A stretch of 64,000 nt of DNA from contig NZ_LR882035.1 in assembly GCF_904528075.1 (NCBI RefSeq), positions 3,286,001 through 3,350,000 on the forward strand. The letters are read 5' to 3'. The notes under the pieces were generated by a model that did not search any database, was not told the origin of the DNA, and worked only from the letters and a program-made list of their open reading frames with translations. Shown in pieces: positions 42,946 through 53,600 of the stretch. The stretch's first letter is position 1. Each line of letters starts with the position of its first letter. The position numbers were made by a program, and so were the translations under genes. Source of the stretch: Agreia sp. COWG (GTDB lineage Bacteria > Actinomycetota > Actinomycetes > Actinomycetales > Microbacteriaceae).

Positions 42946-45338
42946 GATCGTGCCTTTCGTCTGCTGCGATTCTCGCGGCGTCGTGCAAAGTAGGCGCGCA
43001 GCGACACTCGCGCGCGAAGTCGGGCCCACCAGCCGCGGGAGTCGCGCATTCCGCGCACGATGTCGTCGACCTCCGCCCAGAATGCGTCGACCTCGTCAGC
43101 ACTCGGCTCACCCGGTCCGAAGACTCCGCTGTCGGCGCGAACGGCGACGGCTCCCACGGGCAGCTCAGGCCAGGCCTCGGCCAGCACCGCCGCATCGGCC
43201 CGCCTGGTCACGCCCCTCTCGACCTTCGTGCCGAAGTCATCTGCGCGGTCGATTATCTCGTCCCAGCCGCCGCTCAGCCTGTCGGCCGCGCGCTCGGAGT
43301 TCTGCCGCGCTCGACGTCGACGCACCTTGAGCGCGCCGATGCCGACGACCGGCCCGAGAATCACGATCAGCAGCGCCAGAATGCTGCCGGATGCGATGAG
43401 CACGGTCTGCAGCACGACGTTCGTCTCGGGCTCGTCGTCCTGGTCGGTGTCGTCGGTGCGGATGTCCGGCGGCAGATCCGCGGGCTCCTGCGGCGGGGGA
43501 GGCGGCTGCAGAACCTGCGCCTTGGGGTCGGACTTCGGCTTCGGCGCCTCTTCCTGAGGAACCTGGTTCTTCGGCGGGGTGGGGTCGAAGGCCACCCAGC
43601 CTGCGTCGTCGAAGGCGACCTCGACCCACGCGTGCAGCTGGTCGCCGGTGATGTCCTGCGCGGCATCCGGCCCGGCGTACTTGTCGGGATAGAACCCCAT
43701 CACCACGCGCGCCGGCATGCCAGCCGAGCGGGCCATCAGGGCCATCGCCACCGCGTACTGCTCGTCGTCGCCCACCATCTGCTGGGCATCGAGCAGCGCG
43801 GAGATGCGTTCCGCTCCGTGGCCGGCCCGCGAGGTGGCCTCGCCCTCGAGGCCGTGGCTGAAGAACCCGTCCTGGCTCAGCGAGTTGGCCAGGTTGCGCA
43901 CCTGGGTGAGGGGCTTCTCGGCGTCTCCGATGTACTGGGTCGCGAGCGCCGGCACGTCGTCTGGCACGCCGGATGCCTTCGGCAGGGTCAGCGCCTCGAG
44001 CCGGTGGCTCTCCAGCTGCTCATCCGTGAGTGTGGTCGGGATCACGGTGTCCATCGTGTAGCTGTCGCCCTTGGCGAGACCCGCGGTGGTGATGGCGACG
44101 CCCGTCGTGCGGTTGTAGTGCAGCGTGCCCGCGAGCTCCTTGGCCCGGTCACCGGTGAACTGCAGCGAATCGAGGTAGCCGGAATCCGGAATCCACACCC
44201 CGTTCAGGTCGCCGATCGTCACGTCGAGGGTGGCCTTGGTTCCCGTGGCGTCCGAGGGGATCTCGCCGCTCACCCTGGTGAACGTGCCGGAGCCGGCCGT
44301 GCCGTCTCCCGCCACGTTGTAGACGATGCCGTCGTAGGCATCCAGCGTCGCCAGGCGCACGCGCGCGCCGTCGGGGAGGCCCTTGACCGTGAAGAGCACG
44401 TTGTTCTTGTCGTCGCGCACGTACTTGCGGAACGCCACGAGCGGGCTCGCGTAGTCGTGCAGGTCGAGGGGCGGAACGATCGAGTCGCGCAGAACCTCGC
44501 GGGCCTCGACCGGCGCGAGCAGCCCTCCGGCTCCGAGGCCGACGCCCAGGGCGACGACGACGAGGCCGGCGCCGAGGGCGAGGCGGGTGCGGGCGAGCCC
44601 GGCATCCGGCGTCTGGGCACCGGATGCGCTGTCGAGGGTCGTCGCGGCGATGCGCCGGGCGCGATCCTGGCTGCGCCGCCACGCCCACCAGGCAAGGGCG
44701 ATGCCGGCGAAGAGCAGCCCCTGCACGATGGGCGCCGCCGCCTCGCGGGTGCCGAAGGCGATCGACGTGATCAGCAACGCCACCGCGGGCAGCAGGGCCC
44801 AGGCCGCACGGCGCAGTCTCAGGGCGAAGCTCACCGCGAGAACGGAGGCCACGAGCGTGGCGACGAAGGGAACGATCAGTACAGAGGCGAAGGCCCCGAC
44901 GGGGGTCTCGAGGGTGAGCACGTCCTTCCAGGAGAAGACCAGGCCGAGCACGAGGGCACGGATGGTCTCGAGGCTGGGCAGCACACCGAAGAGGGTCGTC
45001 GTCGGCACGGCGAGCGGACCGCCGAACACCATGTACGCGAGCAGGGTGGCGGCGGCGAGAACGAGGATGTTGGCCCGCAGCCGCGCGCCGAGCACCGCCA
45101 GGGCGAGGCCGATCAGCAGGGCGCCGAAGCCGGCGACGAGGTAGCCCGTACCGCCGAACGCCGGCCCGAAGCCGACCACGGCTACAGCGAGGAGGGCCGC
45201 GATAGCCCCGCAGTCGAGGCTCGCGTCGACGAGCGAGCGGCCCTGGCCTGCGCCCCTCGCGGTCGAAGCACCGCGCGTGCGGGTACGATCGCGCCGCGTG
45301 GCGGGAGCCGGGCCGGGCTGGGAGGTTGCCGCGCTCAT
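42942..45338 (-). CDS. TgpA-like transglutaminase-fold membrane protein lacking the catalytic Cys
   Basis: 798 aa from ATG 45338. The N-terminal half holds several membrane helices (about 38-245), a long extracytoplasmic region follows, then the transglutaminase core at about 530-595, then a C-terminal membrane helix and a basic tail. In the core, VGDDEQYAVAMALMARSAGMPARVVMGF takes the place of the usual GxCxxxA...GIPARVV segment, and the Cys position is Asp (codon 43764-43766). His in DQLHAWVEV and Asp in AFDPTP remain. It is therefore probably not a protease or cross-linker but may bind a peptide or protein. It lies with MoxR and DUF58 genes, the usual TgpA neighbours. Confidence 0.85.
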   Translation of the reverse strand: MSAATSQPGPAPATRRDRTRTRGASTARGAGQGRSLVDASLDCGAIAALLAVAVVGFGPAFGGTGYLVAGFGALLIGLALAVLGARLRANILVLAAATLLAYMVFGGPLAVPTTTLFGVLPSLETIRALVLGLVFSWKDVLTLETPVGAFASVLIVPFVATLVASVLAVSFALRLRRAAWALLPAVALLITSIAFGTREAAAPIVQGLLFAGIALAWWAWRRSQDRARRIAATTLDSASGAQTPDAGLARTRLALGAGLVVVALGVGLGAGGLLAPVEAREVLRDSIVPPLDLHDYASPLVAFRKYVRDDKNNVLFTVKGLPDGARVRLATLDAYDGIVYNVAGDGTAGSGTFTRVSGEIPSDATGTKATLDVTIGDLNGVWIPDSGYLDSLQFTGDRAKELAGTLHYNRTTGVAITTAGLAKGDSYTMDTVIPTTLTDEQLESHRLEALTLPKASGVPDDVPALATQYIGDAEKPLTQVRNLANSLSQDGFFSHGLEGEATSRAGHGAERISALLDAQQMVGDDEQYAVAMALMARSAGMPARVVMGFYPDKYAGPDAAQDITGDQLHAWVEVAFDDAGWVAFDPTPPKNQVPQEEAPKPKSDPKAQVLQPPPPPQEPADLPPDIRTDDTDQDDEPETNVVLQTVLIASGSILALLIVILGPVVGIGALKVRRRRARQNSERAADRLSGGWDEIIDRADDFGTKVERGVTRRADAAVLAEAWPELPVGAVAVRADSGVFGPGEPSADEVDAFWAEVDDIVRGMRDSRGWWARLRARVSLRAYFARRRENRSRRKARS

Positions 45339-46678
45339 CCGTTGTTCACCCTCCGAAGCGCAGCGGGCAGCTGTGCGAGATCGCCGATCGTGAGCAGGGT
45401 CATGTCACCGATCTGGCGACGAACGGGCTCGGTGCCGGGCTGGCAGCTCACGCCGACGACGCGCACGCCGAGCGGCAGGTGCACGCTCGCGGCCTGCAGC
45501 TGCGAAGGAGTCACGGGGCCGCCGAACAGCAGAACCGCCACCGACGCATCCGGAACCGTCTGGCCGGCGGTCTTCGACAGCTGCACGATGGTGTCTCGGC
45601 GCTCTGTCTCTTCGACGACCGAGAGGTCGTCGAGAAGTCGTCGTCCTGTCTCGGAGTGCAGCGTGCCGCCCTGCACCATCACGGTCACGTCACGCTCTTC
45701 CATGAGCGCCTGGATGCCGAGCGAGCCGCACGCCGAGACGGCGAGCTCGAACTCGTCGTCGCTGGCGTAGTCGGCGGTGTTGGTCGAGAGGGCGAGCGCG
45801 AGGTGGCTGCGCCGGGTCTCCTCGAACTGGCGCACCATGAGCGTGCCGGTGCGGGCGGTGGTCTTCCAGTGGATGTAGCGCCGGTCGTCTCCGGGCACAT
45901 ACTCGCGCAGCGCGTGGAACGACACGTCGTTGTTCGACAGATCGCGGCTGGCCAGGCCCTCGAGGTCTTTGATGAAGCCGGATGCGCTGCCCTCGAGGCG
46001 TACGGTTCGCGGGTGCACGTACAGATCCACGGCGTCGGTCCAGCGCAGCTCGCGGCGCAGCAGGCCGAGGGGGTCGCCGCGCACGGAGCGCACGGGTCCG
46101 ACGGTGATCACCTGGCGACGGTTGGTGGGGATGCCGAAGAGGTCGTCGTGCTCCTGGCCCGGGACGAGGCGGGGGAGCGGGAAGCCGGCGAGCGAGGATC
46201 CGACCGGCAGCTCGATGCGGGCCGGCAGTAGCGTGCGGGCCGAGGTGTTCGACACGGTGATGCGGCCGACCGCGCGCTCGCCCACCACGACCCGCTCGCT
46301 CGCGAGGTCGAGCTTCACGTCGTAGGCGCTCCGACCGAGCGCGAAGCCGATGGAGATCACGAGGGCGGCGAGCCCGGTGCAGCCGATCACGAGCAGCTCG
46401 CGCCAGCCGAGTTGCAGTCCGACGATCAGCGCGACGAGCGAGAACGCCAGCACGGCCCAGCCGAAGCCCGACACCGTGGTGAGCACCGGCCCGACGAAGC
46501 GCCAGGAGGTGCGGCCGGCCGTCGCCACCGCCGGGGCTCCGGTTCCCGTGACCCACGTCGAGGCGACGCGAACGGGCACGCTCGTGCGGGCGGTGCCCCA
46601 CGCCGTCCCCGATATCGTCGCCAGCCTCGGGCCGATCGATGTTATCGAGGAGAACCTCTTCTCCCCGGTTGCGCTCAT
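45335..46678 (-). CDS. DUF58 family protein
   Basis: 447 aa from ATG 46678, ATGA overlap with the MoxR gene. Two hydrophobic helices (about 64-105; VLTTVSGFGWAVLAFSLVALIV and WRELLVIGCTGLAALVISIGFAL) precede a beta-rich domain and the DUF58 core (FHALREYVPGDDRRYIHWKTTARTGTLMVRQFEE, about residue 250-285). DUF58 proteins with a VWA-like tail work with MoxR ATPases, often as envelope assembly or chaperone modules. The exact role here is not established. Confidence 0.9.
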   Translation of the reverse strand: MSATGEKRFSSITSIGPRLATISGTAWGTARTSVPVRVASTWVTGTGAPAVATAGRTSWRFVGPVLTTVSGFGWAVLAFSLVALIVGLQLGWRELLVIGCTGLAALVISIGFALGRSAYDVKLDLASERVVVGERAVGRITVSNTSARTLLPARIELPVGSSLAGFPLPRLVPGQEHDDLFGIPTNRRQVITVGPVRSVRGDPLGLLRRELRWTDAVDLYVHPRTVRLEGSASGFIKDLEGLASRDLSNNDVSFHALREYVPGDDRRYIHWKTTARTGTLMVRQFEETRRSHLALALSTNTADYASDDEFELAVSACGSLGIQALMEERDVTVMVQGGTLHSETGRRLLDDLSVVEETERRDTIVQLSKTAGQTVPDASVAVLLFGGPVTPSQLQAASVHLPLGVRVVGVSCQPGTEPVRRQIGDMTLLTIGDLAQLPAALRRVNNG

Positions 46679-47649
46679 GCGGCGGGTTGCCTCGCCTGCG
46701 GCGCCGCGACGTCGGCGAGCACCCGCGCGAGCACCTTCTCGGCGGTGGTTCCCTGGAACTCGGCCTCGGGGTCGAGCACGAAGCGGTGCGTCCACACCGG
46801 CCCGGCCAGCTCACGAATGTCGTCGGGCAGCACGTAGTGGCGTCCCTGCGCTGCGGCCCACACCTTCGACGCCCGGATGAGCGCCATGGCGCCGCGCACC
46901 GAGACGCCCACGCGGCTCTCGGCCGCGTTGCGGGTCTCCTCGGCGAGCTGCGCCGTGTAGCGCAGGATCGCGCTGTCGACGTGCACGGTCGACGCGAGGT
47001 CGGCCATGTCGGCGACGGCCGAGGTCGTGATCACGGCGTTCAGCGCCGATGACGGGTTGCGGTTGGCGGAACCGGCGAGGATCTTCTCCGCGCTGGCGAG
47101 ATCGGGGTAGCCGATCGACGTCTTGATCAAGAAGCGGTCGAGCTGCGCCTCGGGAAGCTTGTAGGTTCCGGCCTGCTCGATCGGGTTCTGCGTGGCGATC
47201 ACCAAGAACGGGCGACCCACCTCGTGCACCTGCCCGTCGACGGTCACCCGCGACTCCTCCATGACCTCGAGCAGCGCCGACTGCGTCTTGGGGGAGGCCC
47301 GGTTGATCTCGTCGGCCAGCACGATCGACGCGAACACGGGGCCGCGGTGAAACTCGAAGGCGCCCGTCTTCTGGTCGTAGATGGTGACGCCCGTCACATC
47401 GGAGGGCAGAAGATCGGGCGTGAACTGGATGCGCTGGTGCGAGCCCTGCACGGTGGCCGCGATGGCCTTCGCGAGGCTGGTCTTGCCCGTTCCCGGAGCG
47501 TCCTCGAGCAGCACGTGCCCCTCGGCGATCATGGCCATGATCGAGAGCCGGATCACGTGGGACTTGCCGAGCACGGCCTCTCCCACATTCGCGACGAGGC
47601 GATCGAACGTGCCGGCGAACCAGGTCGCCTGCTCGGGTGTCATTGTCAT
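46675..47649 (-). CDS. MoxR-type AAA+ ATPase
   Basis: 324 aa. ATG 47649 is used, with ATG 47643 as alternative. Walker A EDAPGTGKTSLAKA, Walker B IVLADEINRASPKTQSALLEVMEE, sensor-like FLVIATQNPIEQAGTYKLPEAQLDRFL all fit MoxR proteins, which form hexamers and act as chaperones with DUF58/VWA partners. It begins 30 bp after the giant surface-protein gene on the same strand, so it belongs to the same operon. Confidence 0.93.
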   Translation of the reverse strand: MTMTPEQATWFAGTFDRLVANVGEAVLGKSHVIRLSIMAMIAEGHVLLEDAPGTGKTSLAKAIAATVQGSHQRIQFTPDLLPSDVTGVTIYDQKTGAFEFHRGPVFASIVLADEINRASPKTQSALLEVMEESRVTVDGQVHEVGRPFLVIATQNPIEQAGTYKLPEAQLDRFLIKTSIGYPDLASAEKILAGSANRNPSSALNAVITTSAVADMADLASTVHVDSAILRYTAQLAEETRNAAESRVGVSVRGAMALIRASKVWAAAQGRHYVLPDDIRELAGPVWTHRFVLDPEAEFQGTTAEKVLARVLADVAAPQARQPAA

Positions 47650-47679
47650 CGCATGTCTCTCTGTAGATGTTTCACACGG

Positions 47680-50600
47680 TCACCAGGTGACCTCGTTCGA
47701 TTGAGTATCGCCGTCCGGCCCGCTGATAATCACGTACACAGACGAGCCCGTGTAGCCGAAGTACGAGCCAGTGAATGCTGCTCTACCTCCGTTGTCAACG
47801 ACTATGGTTCCGGAGTTCCAATTTTTCTCGCAGGCGCCTCCGGCCGCACAATTGGACCGGTAACTCACCGAGTAGCTGCCGTTGGGAACGGCTCCGGCAA
47901 TCTGCACAATCACGTATGCACATCCCGAGCTCGAACAATTCGGCTGGCCGACTGCAGAACCACCTTTCGACACGGTCACATTCGTGGTCTTGGGCTGCTT
48001 GTCCGATGTCGCGCACTTCTCTGGTGAATTCGCGGTCTCACCCGTCGAGGGAATCAGCGTCCGTGCGGTGAAGCATTTCTGATCGCTGTATCCAGCCGCC
48101 ACATCAGTGTTTCCTGACGATGCCACGTCGGTCCAACCCGCACCAGTATTTATCTGAACAGTAAAATCTCGTCCGTTACGCGCTGGAGCGGACCAGCTAA
48201 AGGTGACCTTCTGGGCACCGCCAGACGCACTCGCGCCAGGTGCGTTGGGAGGCCCAGCAGGCTGCAGTCCGCCGATCGAGTTGCTGGCTCCGCTTGTGTA
48301 GGCCGAGCCATCAGCCGTCGTCGTCGCGCGCAGCGCCACCGAGTACGTACCGTTGTTGCCGACCCCCGAACGAATGACGTTGTCACCCGGAAGGGCGGAC
48401 CACCCGCCTCCGTTGATCGAGTACTGGTACCCAACCTCGTTCGCCCTGGCCCCGTTTGCAGCCCCAGGAGAGTAGGCCACCGTAACCGTGTTGTCACCGG
48501 CCGAGGCACTGTTGAGCGTCGGCGGGTTCGGAGGAGTGACGGCTCGACGCGGCGCCGAAGCGGGAGACGTCGCGCCCTGGCCTGCTTTGTTGATCGCGGC
48601 CACGGCGAACGTGTAGTCATTCTCCGACACGTCGACCGTCACCGTCTGCGTGGTGCCTCCGCCAGGCACGGGTACCTGCCTGGCCCCTGCTCCGCCATTG
48701 ATAAAGAGGATGTACGACGAGATGGGGTCACCGTTGGCGTTGGGAGCATTCCAGTTCACGTTCATCTGAGCCTGGCTGCCGACAGAGTCGACTCGAACCG
48801 AGGTCGGAGCCGCAGCAGCATCCGGAACACCCGCCGGAATCACCGTCGCCGAGTACGCGCTGAAGTCGCTCGGCTCGGGTGCGCGGTTCACGGCCTGAAC
48901 GCGAACCTGGTACGCCGTACCGTTCTCGAGTCCGTCCCAGACGACGCTGTTGCCCGTCACGCCGGTCTTCTGCACCGCTCCGCGCGCGGGCGCCGGCGAG
49001 ATCTCGAGGTTGTACGACGTCACGGCCGATCCCGGCGTCGACGGGGTGACCCAGTTCACGGTCATGCTCTTGTCGCCGAAGACCAGGGTGGGCGGCGCTG
49101 GGCGGTCGGGGCGGGCATCCGGTCGAGCCGGGGCCGACGAGGGCGACGGGTCAGAGGTGCCCACGCCGTTGGTCGCGGTCACCGAGAAGGTGTACTCCAC
49201 GTCGTTGGTGAGACCGTCGAGCGTGCAGGTCGTCGAGGCGCACTGCTTCGTATAGCCCTGCGGCGAGGTCACCGTGTAGCTGGTGATGGGGGAGCCGTTG
49301 TTCACCGGTGGAGTCCACGAGAGCACCACGGTGCGGTCCTGGATGCTCGTGACACCCGGCGTCGCGGGCGCGTCGGGCTTGCCCTGCACGGTGAGCCGGA
49401 TGCGGCCGTCGGCCTCACGCGCCGGGTCGCCCGTGGAGTCGGCGATGCGGTAGCGCACCACCATCGTGCCGACGAAGTCGGCCGCGGGCGTCACGTCGAC
49501 GGAGCTGCCGTTGACAGCGGTGGTTCCGTTGCCTGTCTCCACCACGGCCTCGGTGATCTTGAGCGGCGTCTCCGGATACGGGTTGTAGTCGTTCGAGAGC
49601 ACGTCGACCGAGCGGGTCTTGCCCTGATCGGCCTGTGGAACGACGTCGTCGGTAGCGCTCGGCAGCGCCCTGGTCGAGGTGAGCACGCTCACCGTGATCG
49701 TTCCCCTGCCCGGGGCGCTCTGGCCGTCGGTGACCTCGATCTGCAGCGGGGAGTCGCCCTTGGCTGCGCTTCCCGAGGCCTTCACCTTCATGGTCTGGCC
49801 ATCGAAGGACACGCTGATGCCCTGCGGCGCTGCACCCACCAACGAATAGCTCAGCTTCTCGAGGTCACCCTCGTCGGGGTCGCGCGAGAGGGTGCGCAGG
49901 TTCAGTTCCTTCTCGTCGCCGCCCGGCTCCACGCTGATGCTGCCGCCGCTGAGGGTGGGGGAGACGTTCGTGGTGGAGACCACGGTGATGGGAATCACGA
50001 GCGTGGACTTCTTGCCGACAGGGTCGTCGGGCCCGGTGCCGTCGGTCACCTCGAAGCTCAGCGCATCCGGCCCGTAGTAGCCGTCGGCCGAGGTGTAACT
50101 CAGAGTGGTCGCGTCGGTGACCAGGCTCGAGCCGTTGCCGTGGGCAACGCTCACCTTGTCGGCCTGCGTGATGCGGGCATCCTTGCCGTTGCCGGTCACC
50201 ACGTAGTCCGAGAGCGGAACACTGATGGTCTCGCCGCTGTTCACCACGATGGGCTTGGTGCCGCTCTTCAACGCCGGATGGGCGCTCTCGAGGCCGGGCA
50301 CGAACACGAAGGCCGACCCGGTCTGGCCGTCGACATCGGTGACGGTATAGGTGATGATCTGCGACTCGGGGGTGAGCGGGATGCGCAGCTGGCCGTTGCC
50401 GCGCACGGTCGCCGTTCCGCTCGTCACCGAGACATCGAGTGCGTCGATAGTGCCGTCGGGATCGTCGTCGTTCTTCTTGACGTCGACGTCGGTGGAGGTG
50501 CGGCCCACGACATCGGCGACCTTCACGATGTCGTCGCGCGCGATCGGCGCCACGAGCGGCGCATCCGGGCTCACGGTCACCAGCAGCTGGCCGACGGCTG

Positions 50601-53600
50601 TCGCGCCGTACTGGTCGACGATCGTGTACTGCACGGGGTAGTCACCGGGCGTGGTGGGCGCCTTGATGGTGACGCGACCGCGCTCGATCGAGCCCGTGAG
50701 GCCGTCTGGCACGTCGAGGCCGTTCTCCCGGATGGCGATCGGGTCGCCGTCGGGATCGGAATCATTCGCGAGAACGTCGACCGCCACCGTGCGACCGGGT
50801 CGCACCGAGACGGTGTCCTTCACCGCGTACGGGCGCTGGTTCGCGCTCGAGGAGGGCACGATGCCGACGAGCACGGTGGCCTCGGCATCGGCACCCTTGC
50901 GGTCTCGCACCGTGTAGGTGAACACATCGGTTCCCACCGACGTCGGGTAGGCCTCGTACTGCAGCCACGATTGTCCGACCTCGGTGATGCGGCCCTTCGT
51001 GGGGGCGTCGCCCTGACCGATCAGCTCGACGGAGTCGCCGTCGGGATCGATGCCGTCGAGCGGGATCGGGATGCGCACGGTCGTGCCCACGAGGGCCCGC
51101 ACCGTGACGTCGCGCGGCCTGGGCGGCGAGTTGGCGCCCTCGTCGTTGCCGACGATCTGAATGGTCACGTAGCCGGCGTCGCGCTGGCCCTGGCTGTCGA
51201 CGACCTCGTAGGTGGCGTAGACGGTCTTGGCGACGGGTCCGGCCTTGAAGCGCAGGGTGTTCTGCGCCACGAACATGTCGCCGTCTGCGGGGTCGATCAG
51301 CGGAGCGACGAGCGCCGGCGCCAGGGTGATCGTGTCGCCGTTGGGGGAGTAGTCGTTGTCGAGCACGGGGATCGTCGCGACGTCGCCGGCGCGCACGGTC
51401 ACCTTGTCATCCGTAGCCACGGGCGGCAGCAGCCGGTCGGGAGCCGGGATAGGCAGAATGAAGACCTCGCCCGTGGCGGACTTCGCCCCGTTGGTCACCG
51501 TGTAGTTGATCGTGGCGGGCTCCGAGATGCCCGTGTCGGTGATGCGCAGAACCTGGTGCTCGAGAATCTCGACGCTCACGCCGAGGCCCTCGGGAATCTT
51601 CACGGACTGCACGGCGAGGATGCCGCCGGCCGGGTCGAAGTCGTTGGCCAGCACGTCGGTGAGCACCGAGCGACCCTTGGTGAGCAGGGCCACGTCGCGC
51701 ACGGCGATGGGGGGACCCTCGGCCACCGTCGCGCCGACGACCGTGATGCGCACGAGCCCGGGTGCCGTCTTCGGTCCATCGGTGGCGAGGTACTGCGCGT
51801 AATAGTCGCCCGGCGCCGCGGCGGTGAAGTCGAACGTTCCCGTCGTGTAGTCGGGGGCGATCGTCGCGCCCGGAACCTCGTTCACCTTGGCGAGGCGCAG
51901 GGGAACGCCGCTGGGCGAGTAGTCGTTGACCAGCGGCGAGATCGTCACCTTCGCGCCGGCCCTGGTCACCACGTGGTCGGCATTGGTGACGGGCAGCAGC
52001 GTGCCCGACTCCCGCACCTCGAAGGCCACGGTGCCCTCGGTGTCGGTCACCCCGTCAGAGACCACGATCGTCACGATCTTGCGGCCGGGCTCGGGGTCGA
52101 GCGCGGTGAAGGTGAGCTGGCCGTCGGCCCGGAACTGCACCTGATTGGCTCCGTCGGCCGTGGCCGAGCGCACGAACATGTCGTCGCCGTCTGGGTCGAT
52201 CCAGTCGGGCAGCACGTTGTAGGCACACGTCGAACCGACCTCGCAGAGCACCTTCGGCACACGCTTCTGTTGGGGGGCCTCGTTGGTGCCCGGGGGCTTC
52301 ACGGTCAACGTGACCGTGGCGTCATCCGTGCCGCCCCGGCCGTCGTCGGCCGTGTAGGTGAACGTGGCTGTGCCGGATGCGTCGGGGTCGACGATGATCT
52401 GCATCGCCACGCCCCCGAGAATGGACTGCACCTCGCCGATCGACGGCTGCGGCCCCTTCAGGGTGGCCGTGAGCACGTCGCCATCCGGGTCGGAGTCGTT
52501 GTCGAGCACGGGAAGCACCACGGTGCGTCCTGCGCGCACTCCGAGCTGGTCATCGGCGGCGATGGGCGGATTGTTGATCTCGCTACGCTCCGGCAGGATG
52601 ACCTGCAGCTCCTCTTCGGTGCTGTCGTCTTCTTCGTCGGTCTTGGTCTCATCCGGCGGAGGAACGATGTCGTCCCAGTTCTCGACCTTCTTCATGTCCT
52701 GGTTCACGAGCCAGACGGCGCCCGAGGTCAGGTCGTTCAGCACGACAACGTTGCGGTTCACCCGGAACACGAGCTGCGCCTGCGAGGTGAGACCGTCGAT
52801 GGTGGTCTGCTGGTCGTTGTCGTCGCCCGCGCAGTCGCGGATGAAGGTGTTCGAGCCGGCCCACGCCGCGTAGGCGCAGCCGCCGAGGTACACCGGGGCC
52901 GCAGGCTTGCCCGGCTTTCCGGCCGAGGTCGTCACGGCCGCGGAACCGTCGAGAGGCTGGCGGATGAGCTCGGTGGCCGTCGAGATGAGAACGGTGTCGG
53001 ATGCCGGCCCCGTCTCCTGCAGAACGCCCCCGGTCGAGTCGGGCACGTCGACCTTCTTGCCCCCGGGAAGGTAGGCGATGCCGTTCTTGGAGTCGAAGAC
53101 GATCGCGTCGTCGCCCACGGTGGTCATCGACAGCTGCGCGTCGTCCTTGGTCTCGGGCATGCCGCTGGTCACCGGCTGCTTCGTGACGCCGTTCTCGTCG
53201 AGCCCGATCGTCACCATCTGGCCGTCGGCGAGCGACAGCCCGTGCACCCCGCCATCGACATCCACCGCGGCCTCGCCACCGGAGCCGAGCGTGTAGAGCG
53301 GCTTCTCCGGGTCGGGCAGAAAGCTGGCAGCGTCGGCGGCGCGGGTGCTGAACAGGTCGCCGGTATCGCTATCGACGACGGCGAGTGTGTTGCCGCCCAT
53401 CGACACCGTCGAGGAGGCCGGCAGGGCGATGGCGTTTCCGAGCGTCACCGTGGCGGGATCGATCGGGGCGAGCGACGAGGTCGCCTTGTCGACGGCGATG
53501 ACCGTCTCGCCGTGCTGAAGGATGTCGAAGTCGCTCGAGGTCATCTTGAGACCGCTGTCGAGCAGCTGGGCCTGGTAGTTGAGGTGCCCGACCAGCAACC

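Noticed and set aside
48500..53000. Tandem DNA repeats or CRISPR-like array in the giant gene
   Set aside because: Repetition is at the protein-domain level, about 90-100 residues and diverged; no short identical DNA repeats with spacers are present.
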